In this document: in pieces, positions 1 through 12,369 of the stretch
How positions within the stretch are numbered: the stretch's first letter is position 1
How the letters are laid out: each line of letters begins with the position of its first letter
Source of the DNA: Sordaria brevicollis
Taxonomy: Eukaryota > Ascomycota > Sordariomycetes > Sordariales > Sordariaceae
Direction of reading: 5' to 3'
Assembly: GCA_033439795.1 (NCBI GenBank)
Contig: JAUTDP010000013.1
Coordinates: forward strand, 1,240,001 to 1,304,000
Length of the DNA: 64,000 nt
Made by a program: the position numbers and the translations under genes
Notes under the pieces: model-generated
Databases searched by the model: none
What the model saw: only the letters and a program-made list of their open reading frames with translations
What the model was told of the DNA's origin: nothing

Positions 1-2138
1 AGAAGCGGAAAAAAACCCAACCTTCAAAGGATAATAAGAATTATTATTTATTAATAAAAGCGAAAAACTCCCTCCTCGTTTAAACAAAAACGGAAATAAT
101 TGGCTTTAAAGCTTTCCTTTTTTAAAAAAAAATCCCTAATATTAATACCCTTATTTATTCGTACGGATTAAAACGAAAAACGTTCTATTATATTATATTC
201 GAATATCTCTAGATAGTAAATACGTAATTTATAATAATTAATTAGTTATAAATATAAAAATAATTCTAAATTTACTTAAATAATAGAATTAAAGCCGAAA
301 GAATTTTATTATAAATATTTCGATTAAAACGATTAAATAAATATTACCTAATAATTAAATTAAAAGAGGAGCGATAAAACGAATTCGCTCGCTATTTTTA
401 ATTTTCTTTTCTTTTTTTTCTTTTACTTTTATTTACTAATATATTAAAACGAAAATAGGGGGAGGATTTCTATTTAACTAAAAATCTATCGGGCCGCGAA
501 AGCGACGACTTATTTAATTATTATTTTTTCTTATAATTAACTAAAGCTTTTAGTATTTTATTATTATCGGCGAATGAATAGTTCTATTTATTAAATTAAT
601 AAATATATTAACGTATAATATTAATTACGAATTAATATTAAGCGAGCTAATTATTATTAATAGGAATAGAGTTAGTAAAACGAATAGCCAACGAACTAAT
701 TTCTATTAAGGAATTACTATAAAAAGGTATACGAATACTATTATTATTCTAAGGAATTTTACCGCTACCGTTATAAAATAAATTACCGTTATTATTATAA
801 AGTAAATTACTATTATTATTATAAGGGATATTATTCGAAGGAATACGACCGCTAATTAAATTATCCTTATTAGAAAAGAAGAATTCGTAATAATTTTTTT
901 AAAAGTAATTATTAACCGATTACTTTCTATAGCGAATAAATTATTTAAAGGTATTAATAAAACTGTCGCTAATAAAGCGAAAGCGAATCGCGTTAATAAA
1001 CTCCTTAATAACGATACGGAAGCGGATAAAATAATCGCGGAATTCGCTACTAATTAAATTTTTAATAATAACTTTCTTTTAAAAAATATTATAGAAATTG
1101 TAAAAATTACGAAATATATTAATTATATAATACGAAACCGTTAAAGTATATTAAATAGCCTAATTAAATTTATTTAAAAACGAATTAGAATAAGAAATAT
1201 TAACGATATAAAGAATAATAATTTATTCGGGTAATTAAGGATATAATAAATCGATTTAGTAATAACCTTTCTATAAATATTATAATTTAGGACGGCCGGG
1301 AAGGCGAAAAGGGCTTTAATTAATTAAAAAATATAGGCGAAATACGGGGGAGTATAAATACAGCTTCGGAGAAGTTAATATAAGGATAGAATATAATAGA
1401 AGGAAAATTTACCCTTTCTTTAATATATAAAAGAATTTATTATTAATAAGGAATTTAATAATACGTTTAAAATTAATTTTAATATCGGTATTAATTATAT
1501 TAAATATAGGGGTTAATAAAGGAAAGTAAAGGGAAAATGAATTCTCGCCTTTATCCTTATTAAAGGTTTTTATTATTTTATAAAACGCTTCGATATATTT
1601 CTAACGGGGAATAATTATTTCGAATCGATTATTATTATTATTAAAGGAAGGAAAAGCCTAAAAAAACTTAGAGGATAAAGGGTTTTTATATTTAAAGGAG
1701 GGAAATTTTTACGTTAATATAAACCATAATAAAAATATAACCGTTATAGGGGGAGGAAAAGGATAGAAGGAATAAAAGAAAATTTAATAATTAAAAAGTT
1801 TAATAATAATTAAAAGGGTAAATAAACGGAAGAATAGAAAGCGGAAAACGGTAGTAAATAAGGGATAAGACGGTAAATTAAAAAGGCGGAACGGTTTAAT
1901 ATTCTTATATAACGGTAAATAGAAAGGATAAGACGGATATTAATTATATTAATAATAAATATATACTGCGATCGTAAAACGCCGAAGAAGTGGTGCGGAT
2001 AGGTCTACGTTAGGAATTATAGCCGGGGTTTTTATCCGGGGCGTTTAACGCTTATAGTTTCATCCTACGGAGAATCGGAGATAGACCCCATACTATATTG
2101 GCGCTATAGATTTAGCTAGGGAATAAGAATCTTACTTA
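1..2138 (+). mobile_element. Tad1/I-like LINE copy E, 3' part
   Basis: This is the 3' third of a non-LTR retrotransposon, sense on the plus strand, with its 5' part outside the window. It matches in reverse complement the segments starting at 8537, 34645, 37338 and 62753, and in direct orientation 44030-44641 plus 61527-62752. All copies share the 3' terminus 'gaataag.atcttactt', after which similarity stops, so that is taken as the LINE end; no long poly(A) follows. The sequence is strongly RIP-mutated, with CpA and TpG nearly absent. It covers the end of ORF2 and the 3' UTR. It cuts into the gypsy element to its right. The clade is inferred from the longer copies, which show endonuclease and FADD-type reverse transcriptase motifs. 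Confidence 0.82.
366..405 (+). other. Hairpin conserved in LINE copies
   Basis: An imperfect inverted repeat centred on 'gaattcg', with arms related to 'agtagcga' and 'tcgctact', lies in the LINE 3' region. The equivalent segment is at 10273-10318, 39070-39115 and 44390-44436. The pairing survives although each copy carries different RIP changes, and it was probably perfect in the ancestor. It could be an RNA structure read by the LINE reverse transcriptase, or chance in AT-rich DNA. Confidence 0.4.
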
Positions 2139-4780
2139 TTAATAATTAATTACACTATAGGGTATTATTTATTCTAATCTTTTTGAACGTAATTAACGAT
2201 TATACGTAAATAAGCGTAAATTTCTTAATTTATATATTCTAAACTTCTATCGATTTATAAATAATAAATAGTATTAAATAAACGCTTAATACTTAGGAAT
2301 TTGTATAATTTAGCCTAAAAACGGTTAATTTAATTAAAATTATAATTATTAATAATAGACTTTAAGAAGCTAAAATAGCGAATAAAATATTAGAAGAAAC
2401 GTTCGGCGTAAAGTTCGGCTTCTATAGAAGGTATAGGCTCGAAGAATATAGTTTTATTAAGCCTATTTTTTATAATTTAAAGATAAGTATTATTATTAAA
2501 CTCTAAAAGGTCGGTAATAAAATCTATCTATATATCTTTATTAAATTATTCTAAAATTAGTAATAAATATAGGAAGCCTTTTTTCTATTCTTTCTAAACC
2601 TTTATAAAATTATAGGTATAGTAATTACGGAGGAATTACCGGACGTAAAAACTAAAAAAAATTAATAGAAATACCGAGAGAATATTATAATAATATTTTT
2701 TCTATTAAAGTATTTTAATATATATGAATTATAAATAATTTAAATTAATATAGTATAAAGGACGTTAAAACGTTAATTGGTATTAAATAATATAATCGAT
2801 TCGGATTTAGTATTCACGGGGGTTTTTAATATTTAAAAACGATTTTAATAACGAAGGCGGCCAAAAGAATTAATAAAGTAATTTATAATTTGGATTTTAA
2901 ATTTTAAAAACGGGTCGAGGTAGTAGTTATTATAAAGGATGGCTTCCTTTACTTACTAATATAGAAAATCGTAAAGTTCCGTTTATAATTAAAATTATTA
3001 TAAATCCGGATTTTTAAATATATTTACACCTTCTTTCCCCGAATAGATTACCCGGGCCGCCGAAATACGGAACGGAATATAATTTTTAAAAACGGAGTCT
3101 AATATTATTTAAATATTTTACGCTTTACGGTCCTAATTTGTAAATATATTTTAATTTCGTCGAAAAAGAGCGTTAAAGACTACTTTATTTTTATTAGGCC
3201 TATATTTAATTTAAAAGTTAAATTAAGAGAAATATTCCGCCTACTACGCTTACTGCTCCGAAAGTTTCGTTAATTTTATAAAGTAAAATTCTAATAATCC
3301 GTTAAAATAATAAATAATTTACAATTCTACAATTCCGCCGACTATTATTCTAAATAATTAATAATAATAAATATTTTTTTATTATAAATAAGATAATTCC
3401 GTTTAATAAGGTTGAACTTCCGGAAATAAAAGCTTATAACTTTATAAATTATTTTTTTCCTATTTTCGTTTACTTTTTAGGAAATAACCTTACCTAAAGT
3501 AAATTTACTATAATCCGTTTCTAAAAATATTTTCTTATCCGGGTTAAATTTTATTAAAATCGGAATTCTTATAAATAAAATTTTTAAAAATTAAAAGGCG
3601 TTCTCGTACTCTTTAATTTATTTAAAAGTAACCCTTTTATTAGTTAATTTTAATAAAGGGGTAATTACTTTAGAAAATTAAAGAATAAATATACGGTAAT
3701 AATTAATAAACCTTAGGAAATTCCGTATACCCTTTTAAAAGGTAGGGGGAAATTAATTTAAAATCGCCTTAACCTTTTCGGGGTTAATTTATACGCCGAC
3801 GCCCGTATAAATAATAAAGCCTAAATATTTAACCTTCTTTATATTAAATTTATATTTATTTAAGTTTAAATAAAGGCCGGCTTCTAATAATTTAATAAGG
3901 ATTAAATATACTTCTTATTCGTAATTTTTTAGGGAATTAGAAGAATAAATAAGTATATCGTTTATATAAATAGTATGAAACGAATCTAAATAATTGCGGA
4001 GAATATAATTAATATACTATTAAAATATAACCGGCGCGCTATTTAGCCCGAATAGTATAATTAACTATTCGAATAATCCGTATTATATCCGAAATACTAT
4101 TTTCCCTTCTTCCCCTTTTATTATATAAATTTTATAGAAGGCTTATATAATATCTATTTTAATATATTATTTTATTTTTTTTAAAGTGTAGAATGTATTT
4201 TTAATTAACGGTAATAAATAATAGTCCGCTTTCGTAATAACGTTAAACGTATAATAATTATAATAAAAACGGAATCCGCCTCCGGATTTACGTATAAATA
4301 AGATTAAGGCTCCCGCTTTTAAACTATTAATTCGGATAAACCCTTTATTTAATAAATCCTTCAAAATCTTTTTAAAAATTAGGAATTCTTCCTTTATTAT
4401 ATTATAAAATAATTCGAATAAGATAAGGAATTCTTTACCGTCTTTATCTTTTTTAATTTTAATTTTATAATTTACGTTAAGATAATAAGGGTTTAATTTA
4501 TCGGCGTTTTCTTTTATTTAAAATAATATTAAATTATAATATTTCTTAAAGATTTTCGCCTTTAATTCTATTTCGGTATATACCTTTTTTAATTTTAACG
4601 CCTTTTTAATATCCTTTAAATTAATTATAAAAATAACCTCTTCAATTATTCGACTACCGAATTCCTTTTTTAACCTACGAACGTAGCCTACGAAAATAAT
4701 AATTAAAATATATATAATAAATTTTAAATCGGTAATAAACGGTATATTAAACACCTATTCTCTATTAACGTAAAGAACCT
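2139..4780 (-). pseudogene. pol: Degenerate gypsy-3 pol (RT, RNase H, integrase)
   Basis: This is a broken Pol polyprotein. The minus-strand frame at 4364-4167 reads as RT fingers/palm ('KGFIRINS', 'KAGALILFIRK', then 'PLPLI'-like 'YYLLPLIK'). The YxDD box lies at about 3966-3945 as 'YINDILIYS', so the first catalytic Asp is now Asn through a G-to-A change. It is followed by a 'KYLGFIIYTG'-like thumb stretch near 3800. Upstream, 4754-4518 reads as the usual linker before RT. Near 2300-2150 a frame resembling the integrase stretch after HPQTDGQ is visible ('QIDRSLEYINQEIYAYL', stops restored as Q). Retrotransposition is impossible: stops occur every few dozen codons and a catalytic residue is lost. 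Confidence 0.8.
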
Positions 4781-6714
4781 AATAATTAATAACGCTTATA
4801 AATAAATATTTTTTGTAAAGGATAGAATATATTCGTATAACTTTAAATTAAAATTTACTTAATATAATAGGGAATTCGAATAATAGGATAATATAAGCGT
4901 AAATAAAATAAATATAATTATTTACTTTAATTAAGAATCGGATTATACTTTAAATAGAAACTCATATTATAGTAGTAAACGCTCCTTTTACGGTATAAAG
5001 TAGAATAGGGATAATTAGAATATAAAATTCTTTAACAATTTTCTTATTAATTGCGGTATAATATTAATAACCTTCGTCGATAAGGATATAAAATAAATTA
5101 CAATTATTAATAATAAATAGAATTAAAATAGGTTTTACTTCTATTTCCGATTTAACATCTTTTATTTTATTTAATATTTCTATTTCCGGCTCCGGGGCCC
5201 GATTTTATATTAAAGCTAAATTTTTACTTATTATTCGGGGGCGGAATTATAAACCTTATTATCGTTATCGTCTTCTAAGAGCGAAGGGACTTTAACAACG
5301 GTAATTTAAATACGTATTCCGTTAAAAGAAGGGGGGATTATTAATTAATACGAATAGGCCAAAATATAATATCCGGAAGCGTTATAGCATATATATAAAT
5401 TATTATCCTAATACTATTAGCGCTCCTTATTTAATATTTATTTAATGTATTTAATAGAGGCGGAAGCGGAAACGTTTATATTAAAGCCGCTTTGGCCCCG
5501 GCCGCTACGACTATAAATTATATAAATAATACCTATAATAATATTTTCGTTAACGTCGATTAAATATTAAATAAAGGTCGTAAGGGTAGGATAAAGGGTA
5601 GGTTATAGGGTATAAAAAATAATAAGATAATTAATAGAAGAGGCGTCGAGAACGTAGAAGTTATTATTTTTAATTTTCCCTTTTTAACCGCGTGAATATT
5701 AGCAATAATTTTCTTTAAATTCTACTATTTATTTATATTTAAATACGTAGTATTAAAATTATTTAAAATATTCGTAATAATCGTCGGAGAAGGTAATTAT
5801 AAATATTTTATTATATTATTTCTTATTAAGGGCTTGATGGAAATAACCTAATTTAGTAAAATTCTCCTACAAGTAGCCACTTACCTTAAATATTTTATTA
5901 TTAAAATCGGCTAAGAAGGTAATAAATAATTCGCCGTCCTTTTAGCGTATATAAGCGAATTTATTGAAGGCCACTTTTTAATTTTAATAAGAGCCAAAGA
6001 TCGTATAGATTTATTCGAAGAGTTCGATTAAATCTTCCTTACCGTATATAATAATAACGGTTTAAAATCCTTTTAATTATTAATTATATTCAATAGGAAG
6101 GGTATTAATAATCTTATATTAAACGGCGCTTAGGTTATTACGAAGCCCTTATTTAATATCGCTATTATATATCGTAACGAATTTATTAAAAAACAATTTA
6201 AAGGTATAAAATTAACCGTCCTATTTAGGGAGTTTTAGCTATTTCTTATAATAAGGAATTAAATTCGTATTATCGTCGGAATCGTTATTAATTAGGGTTT
6301 TAAAAAGGGATTTCTTTTTACGAATAGAATATTTAATTATCTTGAAATTTAAATAAGGAATAAGGGTATTAGAAATAAGGGTAATTTAAAAAAAAAGGGA
6401 TTTAATATAATCCCTAAAAGTAGCGCTATTCTTAAAGGTTTTAATTAAACCTTTAATTAATCCTTTATTACCGCTGCCGTCTTCCGGCGTACCGTTTTAA
6501 GAGTCGTAAAATTCCTTTTCGTTATCGATATTTATATCGTTAAATCCAACCATAATATCGAAAATACTATAATATTGCGCTTAAAATTACTAATCTTCCG
6601 CTTATAAATACTACTATCCGTTTATTAAACCTATTATCTACTATCCGCTTTTTATAAGTAATAGAACTTAATATAAGGGGTATAATATAATTAATATAAA
6701 TACTAATTTTAACG
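4781..6714 (-). pseudogene. gag: Degenerate gypsy-3 Gag/protease region
   Basis: This segment lies between the candidate 5' LTR and the RT frame of the same element, where Gag and protease belong. I could not find an uninterrupted frame, zinc knuckle or protease DTG/DSG motif, so the call rests on position. Base composition is as RIP-altered as pol. No independent host gene is visible in these 1.9 kb. Confidence 0.4.
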
Positions 6715-6934
6715 AATCGATAAGGTTCTACGAAGAGGAAAAGGGAAGAAGGGAGGCGCCCTCTAGGCGGTATTAATTAATTATCCTTTTAAGGACTAGG
6801 GCACGGGCTACTCCGTTTGCCGTAGTAGTAAGGACCGCGACTGGCGGCCCGACTGGCGGCCCGTCTGGCGGCACGACTGGCGGCACGACTGGCAGTGCCG
6901 GTCAAACTCAGCCACGGGCATCAGCCCTATGACA
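6715..6934 (-). repeat. Candidate 5' LTR of gypsy-3
   Basis: On the minus strand the segment starts 'tgtcatagggctg' at 6934, directly against DNA-transposon sequence. This fits an LTR boundary beginning with TG. Its GC-rich half (about 6780-6934) keeps many CpA and TpG dinucleotides, unlike the flanking DNA. The inner end is set only approximately, and the partner LTR would lie left of position 1. Confidence 0.42.
6838..6897. repeat. 12-bp GC-rich tandem repeat, five copies
   Basis: Five units of the type 'cgactggcggcc' start at 6838, 6850, 6862, 6874 and 6886, differing at one to four positions. The array sits in the candidate LTR and has kept CpA steps, so it largely escaped RIP. Confidence 0.9.
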
Positions 6935-7636
6935 ATAATAATATATAAGAATCGAATTATTTATAATACAACCGGGTACGGTAAGGATTTGTAGGGTAAT
7001 TGTAATAATATAGGGTTCTAATTAGGGTGTAGTAATAATCTTAATTTATTCGACAACCTAATCGTCGATAAATATATCTTTAAAAGGTACGACCTCTAAT
7101 TCTCAATAACTAAAATCACATTCGCCGTATTCTAAATCGAATTATAACTAATCTTCGTCAAATCCGGGCGGAAGGATATTATTATTAAAATTATTGAAAT
7201 TAAAATCTATTACCCTATTTATAAATAATATATTTTAATCGATAGCGCCTTTAAGAACGTTTTAAATTAATTATAATATATATTTAATCGATAATTTAGA
7301 ACTAGTTCACCTTATTCGGCTTAATGGTTATTATTATTTTTAATATCCTTCTAATTATTTTCTATTAAAATATTATTATTATTATCGTTATTTTAAAGGT
7401 CGTTATATAATACCGGGGGTACTAGGGGTTAATTATATTAGTTTTAATTAAATTATTGATTAAAAATCTAGTTAGCTTCTAAATTAAAGCTACCTACTAT
7501 CGCTAATTGTTATTTAAATGTACGGCGACTATACCCGATTCTAATAACCGGTTGAATATATTAAGAAGAATATTTAAGCGCAACGATTATTAGCCCGGTT
7601 TTCTTTTTAAATATATTAATTAAATTTTAATCTAGA
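6935..7636 (-). pseudogene. Fragment of a second large DNA transposon (5' transposase region)
   Basis: This stretch is a diverged reverse-complement copy of about 55053-55765, the leader and start of the transposase of the 16.9-kb element. Shared landmarks include the stretch around 'accgggtacggtaagg' (6970-6985) matching 'ctctaccgtacccggt' near 55710, and 'accgggggtacta' (7413) matching 'agtacccccggt' near 55278. It shows that the large transposon belongs to a family with at least two copies here. It is cut at 6934 by gypsy-3 and ends at an expanded ATT tract at 7637, as the other copy does at its ATA tract. Confidence 0.78.
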
Positions 7637-7995
<359 letters not shown>

Positions 7996-8498
7996 TTGAA
8001 GCGGAGCTTCAACATAGAGAAGTGTTGAAAAATACGAAACGCGTTAAACGAAGTCTTCTTCTATAATACGGTGACCCCCCTGCAATTGCCACGTTAATCC
8101 TCCCGAGGTTTACCCGTCTACCCGAAGCTAGGATCCCTGTCGAAAAAAAAATTCTCGAGTTGGAATTGGTTGGATTAAACCTTTGCTAAGCCGCTAAGGA
8201 CGGGACGAGGCTTGGCATTCCAAAGTGGGTCCGATCAAGACAAAGTGGGTACCAAAATGATGAGTAAGCCGAGACGAGTAGTTTGGTACCACTCACGTGA
8301 CCGTAGCTACCCTGCCGGCCGAGAAAAACGGCTTTGAAAAAAAAGAAAAAACCGACGGATGGAATTCGGAAGGAAAAACCGACGGATGGAATTCGGAAGG
8401 AAAATTTTCGAAAAATTTCGCTAAGTCCCCAAACCTTCTCGCCTACCCGGCACTTTAAAAAAATCGAAATAAATTTCGCCGCCGGGGGGGGGGGAAGG
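7996..8498 (+). repeat. GAAGC short interspersed repeat, left copy
   Basis: This begins with the small palindrome 'ttgaagcggagcttcaa' (7996). It contains 'ggtaccactcacgtgaccgt' (8285-8304) and 'ccgagaaaaacggctttgaa' (8320-8339), and ends in an 11-base G run (8484-8494). A diverged inverted copy lies at 32577-33078. Unlike its surroundings it keeps ordinary CpA and TpG content, consistent with a repeat too short for efficient RIP. No conserved reading frame was seen. It may be a non-autonomous (MITE-like) element or a mutual terminal repeat with the right copy. Confidence 0.75.
8347..8400 (+). repeat. 27-bp direct repeat, two identical units
   Basis: Units 8347-8373 and 8374-8400 are identical and contain 'ccgacggatggaattcggaa'. 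They lie inside the GAAGC repeat and are absent from the right copy. Confidence 0.95.
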
Positions 8499-8507
8499 GT
8501 AGTAAAT

Positions 8508-8539
<32 letters not shown>

Positions 8540-8540
8540 G
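8499..8540. repeat. (AAT)n tract at the 3' junction of LINE copy A
   Basis: A short TAA/AAT run directly abuts the LINE 3' end. A much longer AAT run (32073-32263) lies at the other end of the same LINE copy. The LINE therefore probably inserted into an AAT microsatellite, which hides its target duplication. Confidence 0.8.
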
Positions 8541-10580
8541 TAAGAATTTTATTCCCTAGTTAAATCTATAGCGCTAATATGGTATAGGGTCTATTTTCGA
8601 TTCCCCGTAGGATAAAATCGTAAGTATTAAACGCCTTAAATAAAAACCCCGGCTATAATTCCCGGCGCGGACCTATCCGCGCCGCTTCTTCGGCGTTCTA
8701 CGATCGCGGTATATATTTACCGCTAACGGGATTAATATTTATCTTATCCCTTTTATTTACCATTGCGTTAAAATATTAAACCGTTCCGCCTTTATAATCC
8801 GCCGTCTCGTCCCTTTATTTATTATTACTTTCCGCTTTTTATTCCCCCGTCCGTTTACCCTTTTAATTATTATTAAATTTTTTAATTATTAAATTCTCTT
8901 TTATTTTTTTATCCTCTTCCTCCTCCTATAGTAATTACATTTTTACTACAATTTATACTAATATAAGGACTTCTTTCCTTTAAATATAAAAACCCTTTAT
9001 CCTTTAGGCTTTTTTAAACTTTTCCTTCCTTTATTAATAATAATAATCGATTTAAAATAGCTATTCCTTATTAGAAATGCGCTAAGGCGCTTTATAAAAT
9101 AATAAAGATTTTTAACGAAGATGAGGGCGAATATTTATTTCTCTTTTACCCTCTTTCGCCGATTTTTATATTTAATACGGTTGATACTAATATTAAAATT
9201 AATTTCGAATATATTATTAAATTCTTTATTAATAATAAATTCTTTTATATATTAGAAAAAGGGTGAGTTTTCCCTCCATTACGTTTTATTTTTGTATTAA
9301 TTTTTCCGAAATTATATTTATATTCCTTTATATTTTATTTATATTTTTTTATTGGCCGAGGCCTTTTTTACCTTTATAGCCGTCCTAGGTAACGATATTT
9401 ATATAAAGGCCGTTATTAAATTGATTTATTATATTTTTAATTACCCGAATAAATTGTTATTTTTTATATTATTAATATTTTCTATTTTAATTCGTTTTTA
9501 AATAAATTTAATTAAATTATTTAATATATTTTAGTAGTTTTACGTTATATAGTTAATACGCTTTGCGGTTTTTGTAATTTCTATAATATTTTTTAGGAAA
9601 AGGTTATTACCCGAAATTTAATTAATAGCGAATTTTATAATTATTTTATCCGCTTTTATATTATTATTAAGGAATTTACTAGTGCGATTCGCTTTCGTTT
9701 TATTAGCGATTATTTTACCGGTATTTTTAAATAATTTATTCGCTATAGAAAGTAGTCGGTTAACGATTATTTTAAAAAAAATCATTACGAATTTTTCCTT
9801 TTTAATAGAAATAATTTAATCGGTAATTATATTCCTTTGGGTAATATTCCTTATAATAGTAATAGTAATTTACTTTATAATAATAGTAGTAATGTATTTT
9901 ATAATAATAGCGCTAGAATTCCCTAGAGTAGTAGCGGTAATTATATACCTTCTTATAATAATTCTTTAATAGAAATTAATTCGCCGGCTACTTATTTTAT
10001 TAGTCCCGTTCCTATTAATAATAATTAGTTTATTTGACGTTAATTTATAATTAATATTATACGTTAGTATATTCGTTAATTCGATAAATAAAACCGTTTA
10101 TTTATTAATAATAATAAAATATTAAAGGCTTTAATTAATTATAAGAAGAAGTAATAATTAAATAGGTCGTCGCTTTTGCGGTTTAATAGAGTTTTAATTA
10201 AATAGAAATCTTCCTTCCATTTTCGTTCTAATATATTAATAAATAAAAGTGAAAAAAAAGGAAGAAAAGAAAAATTAAAAATAGTAAACGAATTCGTTTC
10301 GCTATTCCTTTTTTAATTCGATTACTAAGCGGTATTTATTTAATCATTTTAGCCGAAGTATTTATAATAGGATTTTTTCGGTTTTAATTTTATTATTTAA
10401 ATAAATTTAGAATTATTTTTACGTTTATAGCTAATTAATTATTACGAATTACGTATTTATTATCCGGAAATATTTGAATATAATATACTAGAATATTTTT
10501 CGTTTTAATTTATATAAGTAAATAAGGGTATTAATATCGGGGATTCTCTTTTAAAAAAGGAAGGCCCTAAGGCTAATTAC
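8537..10580 (-). mobile_element. LINE copy A, 3' segment
   Basis: This is the 3' end of a LINE of minus sense, aligned along its length with 37338-39390 and, inverted, with 1-2138. It is interrupted at 10580 by the outer gypsy element and resumes at 27142. In the uninterrupted copy at 39350-39400 the flanking segments are contiguous, which proves the interruption. The last five bases, 'attac', are the left target duplication of that gypsy insertion. Confidence 0.85.
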
Positions 10581-10784
10581 TATCACGATACCGATTTAGC
10601 AGAGGCTTAGAGAAGACGTATTATTGCACGAAGAGGAGAAAATCGAAAGAGAGTAGTAAAAATTCTATTTTCGGATTATATATGAAAGTGAAATGGAGAT
10701 ATAATTGTAGGTACGATTATATTCCGCTAGTAATTCGGTATTAAAACGCTTGGGGAATATTACCGATAATTTAGTACCGTAATA
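10581..10784 (-). repeat. 3' LTR of gypsy-1
   Basis: 204 bp, equal in length to the LTR at 26938-27141 and alignable without visible gaps. Most differences are transitions of the RIP type. It is flanked on the left by the target duplication 'attac'. Confidence 0.9.
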
Positions 10785-11197
10785 GTACCCCCGGTTCTAA
10801 AACGCAATTAACTTTAATTATTAATAAAATTAGTATACTAATACCCTTATAGGCTAATTAATAAATTGTAGGCGTAATAATAGCGGGTAGCCCGTATTAT
10901 CGTACGCGTTAAAATAAATATAGTAGGTTTAATAATTATTTATTACGGCGGTCATAAATAATATTATATTAAATTGAATCCAGATAATTAAAATAATATA
11001 TAGGCCTATAATTCCTCCCTTCCTACTTTAATTAAACCTTTAAACCTTTAAATTTTTTTTCTTTCCTTCCTTTTTTTTTTATAACCTTTATTAGTATAAT
11101 TCTAATATTCCCTAAATTCCTTACGCAATAAATACTCCTTCTTTACTTATAATAAGGTAAATTTTTTAAAAACTTCGTACATTTTTTTAATATTATT

Positions 11198-12116
11198 ATA
11201 CCTCCTCGCCGTTACCCTCGTAAAAATCCTAACGCGGTTTCTACTAAAGGTATAAATTATATAATTTATTTAAAATTTATTATTAAAAATACTATTTTAA
11301 ATAATAACGTTCCTATAGCGCTTCGGTACCTCTACCCTTTGGGTAAGAAGAAGAAATACTGCGAGTATATTAATTGTAAAAAGAATTATAACGAAGTAAA
11401 TCTAATTTTTTTTTTTTTTTTTTTAATTAATATTTTATTAACGAAATAAGCCCGCTATTTTAATAATTAACGACGGAATTGATATCGCTACTTTCATTCG
11501 CTAATTAATTAAATTTTAAAAACGTAATATTAATAGAACTTTCGTTTAAAAGGAGGTATTATATACGCGTATTATAATCGTTATTAAAAATCTCCTAATA
11601 TATTTTAATATTATTAAGGCGGCTATTAAAGCCGAATGTAGGCTTTTAGGCCTTAAGAAAATTATTAAAAATATTATAAATATATTATTAAAGGGTAAGC
11701 GAATATATAATATAATATTAATTATTCTATAGTATATTATTATTAAAAAAATCGCCGATAAACGTATTTAGGCCTTAATATAGTCGGTTTTTAAACGTCC
11801 TGTTATAAATATTCCTATATAAAAGTATTAGTATTAAAAGGAAATTTAATTAGTACGCTTTATTTATAACGACCCTAGTTAATTAATTTAACTTTTTATT
11901 AAGAAGCGTTTTTATAATGTAATCGAAGCGGAAGTAATTTGTATATATAACGTTATTAAAAATATTAATCCCGAACGTTAAAAGGAGGAAATTACGTAAA
12001 TTATAAATAGTTTCTTTATATAAATTTTTATTTAAATAGCCGGTAAAATATCGAAGTTTCATTTCGGAAATAGTAGATTTTAATAGAAGATAGTTAGTAA
12101 AAATATAATACTTTGA
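11198..12116 (+). pseudogene. Possible spliced plus-strand ORF inside gypsy-1, function unknown
   Basis: Exon 1 (11198-11395) would start at ATA, a plausible RIP form of ATG, and reads 'PPRRYPRKNPNAVSTKG' and later 'LGKKKKYCEYINCKKNYNE' with a C-x4-C pair. A candidate intron 11396-11450 (55 bp) has 'gtaaat' at its 5' end, 'ttaac' as branch point and 'aag' at its 3' end. Exon 2 (11451-12116) continues exactly in frame and ends at a TGA, which RIP does not readily make from CAA or CAG. With internal TAA/TAG read as Gln it would be about 287 residues, basic at the N-terminus. It lies antisense to pol, between the integrase end and the 3' LTR. I recognise no family. Antisense of coding DNA can look coherent, so this remains tentative. 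Confidence 0.42.
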
Positions 12117-12247
12117 TAGGAAAACGATAATAAAAATATAATTCTATTATTATATTTTATTATAAGGAAATATTAAAAAAAATAAAGTTTAAAATTTAAA
12201 TAATATAATTATATAATTTATAAATTAAAATTATAAGAAAAAACTAT

Positions 12248-12349
12248 AGAAATATATTATAATATATATATAGGAAATTATAGGGATGTATTATAATTTA
12301 TATATAGGAAACCGTAGGGATGTATTATAATTTATATATAGGAGATAGG
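12248..12349. repeat. 34-bp tandem repeat, three copies
   Basis: Units start at 12248, 12282 and 12316, each ending in a 'tatatataggaaa'-like stretch. Units 2 and 3 are nearly identical and unit 1 is diverged. They lie in gypsy-1, between the pol end and the plus-strand ORF. Confidence 0.85.
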
Positions 12350-12369
12350 CTAGGTTTAGGCGAATTATT

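Larger units (their letters stand above)
2139..6934 (-). mobile_element. Ty3/gypsy LTR retrotransposon, 3'-truncated (gypsy-3)
   Basis: A degenerate gypsy element reads right to left: candidate 5' LTR at 6715-6934, Gag region, reverse transcriptase, then integrase running into 2139. The integrase is cut at the end of LINE copy E, so its C-terminus and the 3' LTR are missing from the window. The order RT before integrase is that of Ty3/gypsy. The element interrupts a DNA-transposon fragment at 6935. Heavy RIP has put TAA/TAG stops throughout. No matching second LTR was found, so the LTR call rests on position and its 'tgtcata' start only. Confidence 0.75.

Noticed and set aside
8334..8543. 69-codon plus-strand open frame with Lys and Asn runs
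   Set aside because: It consists of a 27-bp duplication, repeat DNA and the (AAT)n tract and has no counterpart in the inverted copy at 32577-33078.
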